A DNA stretch of 12,686 nt from Acidimicrobiia bacterium (GCA_030623125.1 JAUXMQ010000005.1:1-12686); one strand, 5' to 3'. Counted from the first letter of the stretch, positions 6,084 to 12,639 are shown. The notes: generated from the letters alone by a model not told the origin. Numbers and translations are program-made.

Positions 6084-6488
6084 TTACAGGTGGGTAGCTG
6101 AGATTGTTTGACATCTATTGGGGTTCTGACAATCGGCTGGATCCAGGGCCTTCGCTTTGATGATCATCTTCTGGAGTTGAGCCTTGGTGCGGTGAAGGTC
6201 AATGATCTGGTGTTCCACGGCTTCGAGGTGCGACTCCAGGAGACGCACTGTGTGCTCGCATGTGGACTCACCTTCGTCACGAAGCTCGAGGATGATCTGG
6301 ATCTCGACGAGTGAGAGCCCGGATGCCTGCGCGTCTTTGATGAACCCCACCCGGTCGATGATGGAAGGGTTGTAGCTGCGATAGCCGTTCGCCTGACGTC
6401 CCGGCTCGGGGAGGATTCCGATGTCCTCGTAATACCGGATCGTCTTGGTCGACAATCCGGTCTCGTTCGCCAGCTCTCCGATCTTCAT
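6084..6488 (-). CDS. MerR family heavy-metal-responsive regulator (CueR/ZntR type)
   Basis: A 134-residue activator/repressor with an N-terminal winged helix-turn-helix (MKIGELANETGLSTKTIRYY, residues 1-20, then NGYRSY) and a long dimerisation helix (about 80-113) ending in a cysteine loop. Ungapped alignment with my memory of E. coli CueR puts Cys77 where CueR has Ser77, Cys120 at CueR Cys120, and no Cys at 112; an extra Cys126 and His79 are present. Cys at 77 is the hallmark of divalent-metal sensors such as ZntR and MerR, yet the operon encodes a Cu(I) pump. I recall similar CxH...DPADC...C sequences as common in actinobacteria. The start is ATG 6488: the -10 box TATGAT lies six bases upstream, so the longer TTG start at 6506 would overlap the promoter. 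First gene of merR-copZ-copA. Confidence 0.93.
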   Translation of the reverse strand: MKIGELANETGLSTKTIRYYEDIGILPEPGRQANGYRSYNPSIIDRVGFIKDAQASGLSLVEIQIILELRDEGESTCEHTVRLLESHLEAVEHQIIDLHRTKAQLQKMIIKAKALDPADCQNPNRCQTISATHL

Positions 6489-6494
6489 GCTTCG

Positions 6495-6500
6495 ATCATA
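6495..6500 (-). promoter_or_regulatory. -10 box of the merR-copZ-copA promoter (leaderless merR)
   Basis: On the minus strand TATGAT (five of six consensus) is followed by six bases and then ATG 6488, placing the transcription start on the A of the merR start codon. No TTG-like -35 hexamer is seen at 16-20 bases, as expected for a promoter dependent on a MerR-type activator. Confidence 0.65.
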
Positions 6501-6508
6501 CACCAAAT

Positions 6509-6530
6509 ACCTTCCAGTCGACTAGAAGGT
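6509..6530. promoter_or_regulatory. MerR/CueR-type operator dyad
   Basis: A 22-base inverted repeat with half-sites ACCTTCCAGTC and ACCTTCTAGTC (the second read on the opposite strand), ten of eleven positions matching. ACCTTCC...GGAAGGT is the classical recognition pattern of CueR-like regulators. It lies just upstream of merR and nothing else, so the regulator is likely to control its own operon. The dyad ends eight bases before the TATGAT box instead of abutting it. Confidence 0.85.
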
Positions 6531-6561
6531 GGCGATAGTGCACACCCTGATCAAGCGACCT

Positions 6562-6589
6562 GAGAAAGCCCCGGCCGGTGGCCGGGGCT
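6562..6589 (-). terminator. intrinsic terminator of the zinc-ribbon protein gene
   Basis: AGCCCCGGCC and GGCCGGGGCT (6567-6576 and 6580-6589) form a perfect ten-base-pair GC-rich stem with a three-base loop. Read on the minus strand the stem is followed by TTTCTC, so it serves the gene ending at 6650. It lies 37 bases upstream of the MerR operator and insulates the copper operon from read-through. Confidence 0.8.
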
Positions 6590-6649
6590 CTCCGAGTGTT
6601 CTGGCTGGGAGCTGGGAGGGGGAGAGGACCTGCGCCCAACCAGAAGTTG

Positions 6650-6847
6650 TCAGGCCTCCTGCTCGTCCAAGATCTTCCCTCGGACCCGTGGGAACCGGAT
6701 CGGGGCATGGGCGTGGCAGTACTCGGCCTTGTTGTATTGGGAAAGCCTGGTTTCGCAACCTGGCTTGGAGCACACGCGATCCTGTGAGAATCGCTTCGAG
6801 GGTCGCGAGACCCCCTTGATGGCTGCTCCTCTTACTGTGTCAGTCAT
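6650..6847 (-). CDS. small zinc-ribbon-like Cys/His protein of unknown function
   Basis: A 65-residue basic protein. Residues 24-48 contain Cys26-x4-Cys31-x12-Cys44-x2-His47 (plus His45), with RLSQYN between the pairs: a probable single zinc site with CCCH ligands. The first 20 residues are Lys/Arg-rich and the last five acidic. I recall short actinobacterial and phage proteins with a similar C-x4-C...LSxYNxxxxCxxH block, but no assigned function; nucleic-acid binding is a guess from fold and charge. The gene is convincing as a gene: an AGGAGGG Shine-Dalgarno at 6854-6860 lies six bases before ATG 6847, a promoter is upstream and a strong terminator downstream. It stands alone between the M3 peptidase operon and the copper operon. 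Confidence 0.82.
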   Translation of the reverse strand: MTDTVRGAAIKGVSRPSKRFSQDRVCSKPGCETRLSQYNKAEYCHAHAPIRFPRVRGKILDEQEA

Positions 6848-6912
6848 ATCTGGCCCTCCTGGTATGGGCCGCTATTGATCAAACGTCTGTTTGCTTCAGG
6901 TGATTCCTGATT

Positions 6913-6928
6913 GGATTATCCCTAATCC
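6913..6928. promoter_or_regulatory. small dyad over the -10/spacer of the zinc-ribbon gene promoter
   Basis: GGATTA-TCCC-TAATCC, six-base arms around four bases, covers the -10 box and part of the spacer. It could be an operator for a repressor or chance; there is no second copy in the window. Confidence 0.25.
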
Positions 6929-6944
6929 TTGACCGTGCACTCAA
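6915..6944 (-). promoter_or_regulatory. promoter of the zinc-ribbon protein gene
   Basis: On the minus strand TTGAGT (6939-6944) and GATAAT (6915-6920) are 18 bases apart, a good housekeeping-sigma match. The transcription start would be near 6908, giving a leader of about 60 bases to ATG 6847. The interval 6848-7019 otherwise holds no gene. Confidence 0.55.
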
Positions 6945-7019
6945 ATTGTGCCAGTCCGACCCGTTAACCGGAGCTAAATTCAGCCCTTCGGTTTTCGGTA
7001 TTTGGACGCTCAGATCCTC

Positions 7020-9017
7020 CTATTGGGTTCCCGAGATCCCCAACTTGAGCAGGAAAGCCTCACTGTTCGGCTCCCTGCCGAGGAAGTCTCTGAGCAGTTG
7101 GTCGCCATCGACCGTTCCACCCTTCGCGAGTACAGCCTCTCTGTAAGCCATGCCGACCTCGGGGTTTGTGACGCCAACTTGTTCGAACTTGGAGAACATG
7201 TCGTCTCCAAAAACCTCCGACCACATGTAGCCGTAATAGCTGGCGTCATAACCACCCATGAGGTGTCCGAACGAGGCGAGGGGATATGTTCCCTCATGTG
7301 GAGCCAAGAGCGAAATCCTGGCGCCTTCTTTCTGGATTGCATCAAGGTCTCGGTCGGGCCCTCCATGGATTTCCTGGTCCCACCATCCGTACTGCATCTG
7401 CCTCAATTGGTGCAGACCCTTGTTGAGTTGTCTTGCCGCGACAAGCTGATCTACGAGCTCGTCGGGGATAGGTACTCCTGTTTCGTAGTGCCTGGCGAAC
7501 CTCTTGAGAACGTCGGAGCGCCAGATCCAATGTTGCATGATCTGGCTGGGCGCTTCGACGAAGTCCCGTTCGGTGTTGGTGCCCGAGAATCTCGCCAGCT
7601 CGGTCCGTCCCAGGTTCTGATGGAGCACGTGCCCGAATTCGTGAAAGAACGTCTCGACCTCGCCATGCTGTAGCAGAGATGGTGTGTCCTTGGTCGGCTT
7701 GGTGAAATTGGCGACCATTGCGCACAGCGGGTTCTGATAGGACCCGTCTTCGAGTACACGGCTCGGGATCATCGGGAATTCGGCTGCGTGACCGTACTTG
7801 CCCTCTCTGGGGAAAAGATCCAGGTAGAACTGGGATAGCTCCTCTCCGGTGGCGGCATCGTTGATGGCGAACATCTGGACGTCCTCATGCCAGACATCGG
7901 GGTCTTCGATCTCATGAAACGTGATTCCGAACATCTCCGATGTGAGCTCGAACATTCCGTCCAAGACTTGTGGCAGTGGGAAATACTTGGCCACCTCGAA
8001 ATTGTCGACTCCGTAGTCGGTCTTGCGCTGCTGTGTGTCGTAGTAACTCCAGTCCCAGGGCTGAACCCGAGTCTCGCCGGTGTCGGCTTCAAGTAGCTCC
8101 GAGATGGCGGCGACCTCCTGTTTCCCCTTCTCCGTCAGCGGATCCACGAGATCTGCGTAGAACGCCTTTACGCGAGCGGGGTCCTTGGCCATCCGTTCCT
8201 CGAGACGATGGTGAGCCCACGTGGGATGTCCGAACGCCTCGGCGATCTCCTGTCGTAGTCGGACGGCTTCGTCGAGGATCTTCTTGTTGTCCTCAACAGC
8301 AACGGTATTGAACTTGAAACGCAGCTCCTCACGAAGGTCACGACGGGTCGCGTTCTCGCTGAAGGGGATGAGGTGCGGGTAGGCAATGGTGACCTTGTAC
8401 TTGCCTGTATCCTCATCTGTGTCGAGAGCGTCGATGAAGCTGTCGGGTAGACCGTCGAGGTCTTCTTTGGTGCAGAGGATCCAGTCGTCCCATTCATCGA
8501 TGTTCTGTTGATAACGAACACTCAACTCGACGAGTCTTTCGGTCTTCTCTTTGACTGCCGCCCTGGTGCCGGGATCGAGATCGTGGCCGGCCCGACGCAA
8601 GTCGCGGAGTGAGAACTCGAGAAAACGCGCCTTCTCGCCTTGGAGACTCCTGGCCTCCTCGGTTTCGGCATATTCCTTGATGGAGGTGTTCAGATCATCT
8701 CGGAAGACCATGTCGACGCCGAACTTCGTCTGCACCTCCTCTGAGGTCTTGCCCGCCGTCCTGATGTCCTTGTCAGAGTGGACGTACCCGGGAAAGGAGT
8801 ACTTCATCGTGGCGTGAGCGAGGATGTCGGCGATGCGGTCCAGCGGCTTCATCGTGTTATCGAATGTTCGCTGGTTCTTGGGGGCTGCGAGTTCGTCGAG
8901 AACTGCCAGGGCGTCGGCGATGGCCCGATCGGTCCCAGCTTCAATGTTGGCAGGGGTAAGCGTTTGGTAATACGACATGGGAGGCGGCAAGGATAGCGAC
9001 CCAAGAGCGACGTTCAT
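7020..9017 (-). CDS. M3 family zinc metallopeptidase (thimet oligopeptidase / oligopeptidase A-like)
   Basis: A 665-residue cytosolic peptidase that would cut short peptides. The active site is FHEFGHVLH: zinc ligands His459 and His463, catalytic Glu460, and the third ligand Glu488 in DFVEAPSQ, exactly 29 residues after the first His as in thimet oligopeptidases. Near the C-terminus, GGYDASYYGYMWSEVFGDD is the conserved Tyr-rich M3 segment. No signal peptide is seen. I choose ATG 9017 because it follows the stop codon of the amidohydrolase gene (TGAGATG, with AGGTGA just upstream) and because the extra LPPP ahead of the later ATG 8978 resembles the LPPF that opens oligopeptidase A. The frame open to 9170 is antisense-like and rejected. 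Last gene of the IMPase-amidohydrolase-peptidase operon. No clear terminator was seen between 6945 and 7019. Confidence 0.93.
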   Translation of the reverse strand: MNVALGSLSLPPPMSYYQTLTPANIEAGTDRAIADALAVLDELAAPKNQRTFDNTMKPLDRIADILAHATMKYSFPGYVHSDKDIRTAGKTSEEVQTKFGVDMVFRDDLNTSIKEYAETEEARSLQGEKARFLEFSLRDLRRAGHDLDPGTRAAVKEKTERLVELSVRYQQNIDEWDDWILCTKEDLDGLPDSFIDALDTDEDTGKYKVTIAYPHLIPFSENATRRDLREELRFKFNTVAVEDNKKILDEAVRLRQEIAEAFGHPTWAHHRLEERMAKDPARVKAFYADLVDPLTEKGKQEVAAISELLEADTGETRVQPWDWSYYDTQQRKTDYGVDNFEVAKYFPLPQVLDGMFELTSEMFGITFHEIEDPDVWHEDVQMFAINDAATGEELSQFYLDLFPREGKYGHAAEFPMIPSRVLEDGSYQNPLCAMVANFTKPTKDTPSLLQHGEVETFFHEFGHVLHQNLGRTELARFSGTNTERDFVEAPSQIMQHWIWRSDVLKRFARHYETGVPIPDELVDQLVAARQLNKGLHQLRQMQYGWWDQEIHGGPDRDLDAIQKEGARISLLAPHEGTYPLASFGHLMGGYDASYYGYMWSEVFGDDMFSKFEQVGVTNPEVGMAYREAVLAKGGTVDGDQLLRDFLGREPNSEAFLLKLGISGTQ

Positions 9018-9018
9018 C

Positions 9019-10254
9019 TCACCTATCGGGCGGGCTGAACAGCGCCTCTGCGGCTTCTCTCGAGAGGGCCTGCGATGCGTTGATGCCGTGTCTGTCGATG
9101 GCGGCGTTGATCCCCGTTGTCGGGTCGGGCAACTCAACCGGAGCGTCGCTTCCACCGAGAAGCGTGACACCTGCCTCGTCGAGGGACCGGAACGGGTAGG
9201 CCCGACTCATCCGATCGTCTCCGAGCCTCTTCACCAGCCAGGTCTTCTCCGAGGCGAGGAACGCCGGCTGGACCGACGCGGTGACGCCGAGGTTTGTCAT
9301 GCGGTCGATCGTCGGGTTGGTGAGAATGGAGGCGTGCTCGACACGCAGCCGTGACGGGTCGGCACCCTTGTTGATCAAGTCGTCGAAGACATCGAGGACC
9401 GCATCGTTGGCTCGATCACCGATTGCATGGATGGCGACCACGCCTCCGAGGTCGAGAGAAGTCATGCCCATTGCAACGGCGTGGGCGAAGTCGAGTCGGT
9501 CGGTCCCGCGGGTGTCGGGTCGGTCGGCGTAGGGCGCGTACATCGCGGCGGTGTGTCCCCCGAGGCTCCCGTCGGAGAAATCTTTCCACCCGAGGAAGCG
9601 AATTCGTCCTTCGGCCTGGGCAATCTGTTTCTTGGCTTTCGTCAGACCCTCAACCGTCTCGGCTATGACCAGGACTTCTATGTCGATCGGGAGGTCAGGT
9701 GCCAGCCGGGTCAGTGTCTCGACCTCATCGCTCACTCCACACCACACCGGTTCGCCCGTTGAAACAATCCCCGTGACCGACCCGATGCCCATCTCAGTCA
9801 GACCGGTGAGGGCGTCGAGGATCTCCGAATCCGACGGGCCCGGTACCTCTGGTGCAAGCGCTCCGGAGACGACGCCTACCGCGGTTTCTCTGAGTATCCC
9901 GTTGGGTCTTCCCGACCTGTCACGGTCAAACGAGCCGCCGCGGGGATCGGCAGTGTCCATGTCGATGCCGGCGAGTGCCAGGGCTGCGCTGTTGGCGACG
10001 GCGATATGGCCGCAGTAGCGGTAGACGAGGACGGGGCGATCGGCGACTACATCGTCGATGTCCGATGCAGTTGGAAGTCGTAGCTCGGTAACCGTCTCAT
10101 CGTTGAGCCGCTGACCGATGACAGGTCCCTCGACCTGCTCCGCCTGTTTCTGAATCCTGGCCAGCACCTCAACGAGATTGCCCGCGCTCATCAGCTCGAG
10201 GCCGCTCACCAGCGAGGCGTATCCGAAGGGGTGGAAGTGGTGGTCGTGATACAT
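9019..10254 (-). CDS. amidohydrolase family 3 (YtcJ-like) protein, TIM-barrel-only form
   Basis: A 411-residue metal-dependent hydrolase; the substrate is not predictable. Metal and active-site motifs: HDHHFHPFG at residues 3-11 (the HxH of strand 1), DGSLGGHTA in the middle, HAIGDRAND (His276), VEHAS (His307) and GGSDAPVE (Asp370). These fit the Amidohydro_3/YtcJ group. That group is usually about 530-560 residues, with ~50 N-terminal and ~60 C-terminal residues building a beta-sandwich domain. Here the protein starts directly at the HxH strand and ends soon after the SDAPV strand, so both halves are missing. The upstream frame extension (to 10425) is the antisense of the IMPase gene and does not supply them. 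ATG 10254 overlaps the IMPase stop by one base (TGATG); its own stop is followed at one base by the M3 peptidase start. Confidence 0.88.
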   Translation of the reverse strand: MYHDHHFHPFGYASLVSGLELMSAGNLVEVLARIQKQAEQVEGPVIGQRLNDETVTELRLPTASDIDDVVADRPVLVYRYCGHIAVANSAALALAGIDMDTADPRGGSFDRDRSGRPNGILRETAVGVVSGALAPEVPGPSDSEILDALTGLTEMGIGSVTGIVSTGEPVWCGVSDEVETLTRLAPDLPIDIEVLVIAETVEGLTKAKKQIAQAEGRIRFLGWKDFSDGSLGGHTAAMYAPYADRPDTRGTDRLDFAHAVAMGMTSLDLGGVVAIHAIGDRANDAVLDVFDDLINKGADPSRLRVEHASILTNPTIDRMTNLGVTASVQPAFLASEKTWLVKRLGDDRMSRAYPFRSLDEAGVTLLGGSDAPVELPDPTTGINAAIDRHGINASQALSREAAEALFSPPDR

Positions 10255-11060
10255 CAGAGAAGGTGGCCGGGCATGTTGTGCGCGACGATGCTCCGAAGCT
10301 CCTCGTGAACCTTCCCGTTGCTGGCGACGAAGACAGGACCCTCGAGAAGATCGGTCTTGCCGGCGTGATCGGTGAACTGCCCCCCTGCCTCGGCTACCAA
10401 CAAAGCTCCGGCGGCGAGATCCCACGGCTGGACCCCGTATCTCCCTCCGTGTTCCCAGTAGGCGTCGAAACGGCCACTTGCCACCCAGGCGAGGTCCAGC
10501 GCAGCGGCGCCGAGTCGTCTGGTGCCTCGACTGACGAGCATCACCTCTTCGACCACTTTCAGATAGGCGCGGGCGTGCTCCTGTCGGTCGTAGGGGAACC
10601 CGGTGACGACCACCGAGTTGGAGAGTTGAGCGGTTTCGGACACGTGAATCGGTGTGCCGTTCATCGAGGCTCCTTCACCTTCAACCGCCACGTACTCGTC
10701 GTTCCGGGCGACGTCGATGATTACGCCGACAAGCGGCCTGCCGCTGTCCCATAAGGCAATCGACACAGCGACGTGAGGGATTCGATGGACGTAGTTGACT
10801 GTGCCGTCGAGCGGGTCGACGATCCAGACTCGTTTCGATCGCCAGTCATCGCCCCCCTCCTCCTCTCCCAAGAAGGAGTCTTCTGGGAAGTGCGAGGTGA
10901 TTACCGACCGGATGGCGGCCTCAGCGTCGCGATCGACCTGGGTAACGGGATCCACCGCTCCCTTGAGCTCGGTGTCGAGTTCCTCGAAGAAGCCAGTCTG
11001 GACGATGTCGGCACCGGAGCGGGCGGCCCTGACAGCAACCCATACATCACCTTCCCACAT
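10254..11060 (-). CDS. inositol monophosphatase family protein
   Basis: A 268-residue Mg-dependent, Li-sensitive-type phosphatase (inositol-1-phosphatase superfamily, also covering histidinol-phosphatase and fructose-1,6-bisphosphatase activities). Metal ligands are in place: GEEEGG (Glu66/67), the signature VDPLDGTVNY (Asp82, Asp85), and QPWDLAAGALLVAEAGG with Asp214. Substrate cannot be fixed from sequence; inositol-1-phosphate, histidinol phosphate and related sugar phosphates are all possible. I start at ATG 11060; the frame is open to ATG 11105 but those 15 residues are basic and outside the family domain, and a TAGAGT box lies seven bases upstream of 11060. First gene of an operon with the amidohydrolase and M3 peptidase, and divergent from lnt (start codons ~95 bases apart). 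Confidence 0.93.
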   Translation of the reverse strand: MWEGDVWVAVRAARSGADIVQTGFFEELDTELKGAVDPVTQVDRDAEAAIRSVITSHFPEDSFLGEEEGGDDWRSKRVWIVDPLDGTVNYVHRIPHVAVSIALWDSGRPLVGVIIDVARNDEYVAVEGEGASMNGTPIHVSETAQLSNSVVVTGFPYDRQEHARAYLKVVEEVMLVSRGTRRLGAAALDLAWVASGRFDAYWEHGGRYGVQPWDLAAGALLVAEAGGQFTDHAGKTDLLEGPVFVASNGKVHEELRSIVAHNMPGHLL

Positions 11061-11067
11061 GGGCAGG

Positions 11068-11073
11068 ACTCTA
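11068..11073 (-). promoter_or_regulatory. possible -10 box of the IMPase operon
   Basis: On the minus strand TAGAGT is followed by seven bases and ATG 11060, nearly leaderless. A TATGAT on the same strand about 35 bases further upstream (near 11100-11105) is an alternative -10 that would give a leader of about 40 bases. No Shine-Dalgarno is present, which favours the first. Confidence 0.4.
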
Positions 11074-11141
11074 CGGATCTGCTTTCTACGTGGCCAAAAG
11101 ATCATATGCGACGCGCCATGCCTTAGGAAAGCCTTTCTCCC

Positions 11142-11147
11142 TACCCT
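11142..11147 (+). promoter_or_regulatory. possible -10 box of lnt
   Basis: TACCCT is followed by seven bases and GTG 11155 (four bases to GTG 11152). The spacing to 11155 equals that of the divergent IMPase gene. No Shine-Dalgarno or strong -35 is visible. Confidence 0.4.
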
Positions 11148-11154
11148 GCCGGTG

Positions 11155-12636
11155 GTGAAAGCGGTTCTTCTTGCTGCGGCGGGTGCTGTGCTTTCGGTGT
11201 TGGCGTTTCCGCCTTATGGGCCGGGATGGCTCATCCTTCTTGGAGTCACGATATTCCTCACTGCGCTTCGTCTGGTTGAGACACGCAAGCAGGGAATGGT
11301 TGTTGGCGCGGTCTACGGCTTTGTCTTTTTTGGATGGTTGCTGTCTTGGCTGGCCCAGCTCGAACTGATTGCCCTGATCCTGGTTCCGGTTGAGGCGGTC
11401 TTTTTTGTCGCTTACGGGTGGTGGCTGGTCAAGTACAACGATCGTTCATCCGGTGTTTGGCTAACGCTGGCGGTTGGCGGGTGGGCGTTCATGGAATTGA
11501 TCCGGTACTACTTCCCCACCGGCGGTTTCGAATGGGGGGCGGCCGGGTATGCCTTGTCCGACGTGGCTGTACTCGCCGATCCTGCTCCGTTGATCGGTGG
11601 GAGCGGGTTGACCGTTTTGGTTGTTCTGGTGTCCGGGTTGGGAGCTGTCGTACTCACGAAGCGATGGGTCCCATCGTTGTGGTGGGCTGTCGGATCGGTG
11701 GGTCTGGTGGCCCTCCTCACGGTGTTGATCAGTGCAGATGTCACTCGGAGCTTCCCGGGGCCGATTGCGACAATTGTCCAAGGCTCGACGCCCTGTCCCT
11801 ATGAGCACTGTCCTCCCAATGAGCGATTGAGCACATACCAACAGCACCTCGAGCTGACCGAGACGGTCGAGCCAAATTCGTGGCGGTGGCTGACGGTCTG
11901 GTCTGAAGGCTCGACGGGATCAACCAATGCCGATCCCGTACTCAGCCCAGGGGTGGGCGAGGCAATCGGTGCGCAGGCCCAACGTCTCGATTCGTGGATT
12001 CTCGTTGGGAGCGATCGGCCGGTAAGCGAGACTGAGTGGGTCAACGCCAACGTCGTGTTCAGTCCCGAGGGACAGATCATTGGCGAATACCGAAAGCAGC
12101 ACCCGGTTCCATTCGGCGAGTACATCCCGTTTCGCCCCCTTTTTGATTGGATACCAGCGTTGGATCGTGTGCCGAGAGACATGATTCCTGGAGATGGGCC
12201 GGTGGTCTTCGACACCGGTGATTTCATGCTCGGATCGGTGATCAGTTTCGAGGCGGCATTCTCGAGGTACGCCCTTCAACATCGTCGGGCAGGCGCAGAT
12301 GTGATTGTTGTGGCAACAAATGAGGCTTCTTACGGACCGGATGCCGCTACATCGGATCAACTGATTGGTATGAGCCAGATGCGATCACGGGAGTTGGGAG
12401 TGCCAGTGATACACGCCGCCGTCACGGGTAGGTCGACAATCATCGGGTCGCCTCTCACCACCGGTCTCGGGACCCAGGAGATCTTTGAAGGGGAACACTT
12501 CATCGCATCATCCCGCACTATCTACTCGTACACAGGGGACCTTCTCCTCTACACAGCGGCTCTCGCAGGTGTTCTCATGTGGTGGCGTGCCCGGTCGCTG
12601 GTAGGTTCGGGCGACCATTTTCTCGAAGAGGAGTAG
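11155..12636 (+). CDS. lnt: apolipoprotein N-acyltransferase, catalytic Cys replaced by Ser
   Basis: A 493-residue membrane enzyme that would add a third acyl chain to the N-terminal Cys of lipoproteins. The N-terminal ~200 residues hold several hydrophobic helices, followed by a carbon-nitrogen hydrolase domain and one C-terminal helix (YSYTGDLLLYTAALAGVLMW). Of the Glu-Lys-Cys triad known from E. coli Lnt, Glu251 (VWSEGSTGS) and Lys314 (YRKQHPVPFGEYIPF) are present, as is the accessory Glu322. The nucleophile position, normally ICYE or VCFE, reads VISFE with an AGT codon (12244-12246): Ser364. The following Glu366 is conserved. The gene is intact. It may be a Ser variant of an actinobacterial clade, an altered-activity homologue, or inactive. 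Starts GTG 11155 or GTG 11152; earlier codons in this frame are antisense to the IMPase gene. Its stop is three bases before the next gene. Confidence 0.88.
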   Translation: MKAVLLAAAGAVLSVLAFPPYGPGWLILLGVTIFLTALRLVETRKQGMVVGAVYGFVFFGWLLSWLAQLELIALILVPVEAVFFVAYGWWLVKYNDRSSGVWLTLAVGGWAFMELIRYYFPTGGFEWGAAGYALSDVAVLADPAPLIGGSGLTVLVVLVSGLGAVVLTKRWVPSLWWAVGSVGLVALLTVLISADVTRSFPGPIATIVQGSTPCPYEHCPPNERLSTYQQHLELTETVEPNSWRWLTVWSEGSTGSTNADPVLSPGVGEAIGAQAQRLDSWILVGSDRPVSETEWVNANVVFSPEGQIIGEYRKQHPVPFGEYIPFRPLFDWIPALDRVPRDMIPGDGPVVFDTGDFMLGSVISFEAAFSRYALQHRRAGADVIVVATNEASYGPDAATSDQLIGMSQMRSRELGVPVIHAAVTGRSTIIGSPLTTGLGTQEIFEGEHFIASSRTIYSYTGDLLLYTAALAGVLMWWRARSLVGSGDHFLEEE

Positions 12637-12639
12637 TTC

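Noticed and set aside
6529..6819. Plus-strand frames between the MerR operator and the zinc-ribbon gene
   Set aside because: They read through the terminator hairpin and the antisense of the zinc-ribbon gene, with low-complexity composition.
6970..7000. Imperfect dyads (GCTAAATTCAGC and CCGAAAACCG-like) after the M3 peptidase as a terminator
   Set aside because: No stable stem followed by a T-run could be drawn on the minus strand.
7002..7673. Plus-strand 223-codon frame across the M3 peptidase
   Set aside because: It is the reverse complement of the HEFGH region; no recognisable motif and no ribosome-binding site.
9018..9170. 51-residue N-terminal extension of the M3 peptidase
   Set aside because: It overlaps the end of the amidohydrolase gene out of frame and is Arg/Ser/Pro-rich; the coupled ATG 9017 fits better.
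10255..10425. 57-residue N-terminal extension of the amidohydrolase that might supply the missing sandwich domain
   Set aside because: The sequence lies inside the IMPase gene in another frame, is Arg-rich, and shows none of the beta-strand pattern of that domain.
10795..11154. 120-residue N-terminal extension of Lnt
   Set aside because: It is antisense to the IMPase N-terminus; Lnt begins naturally with its first hydrophobic helix at GTG 11155.
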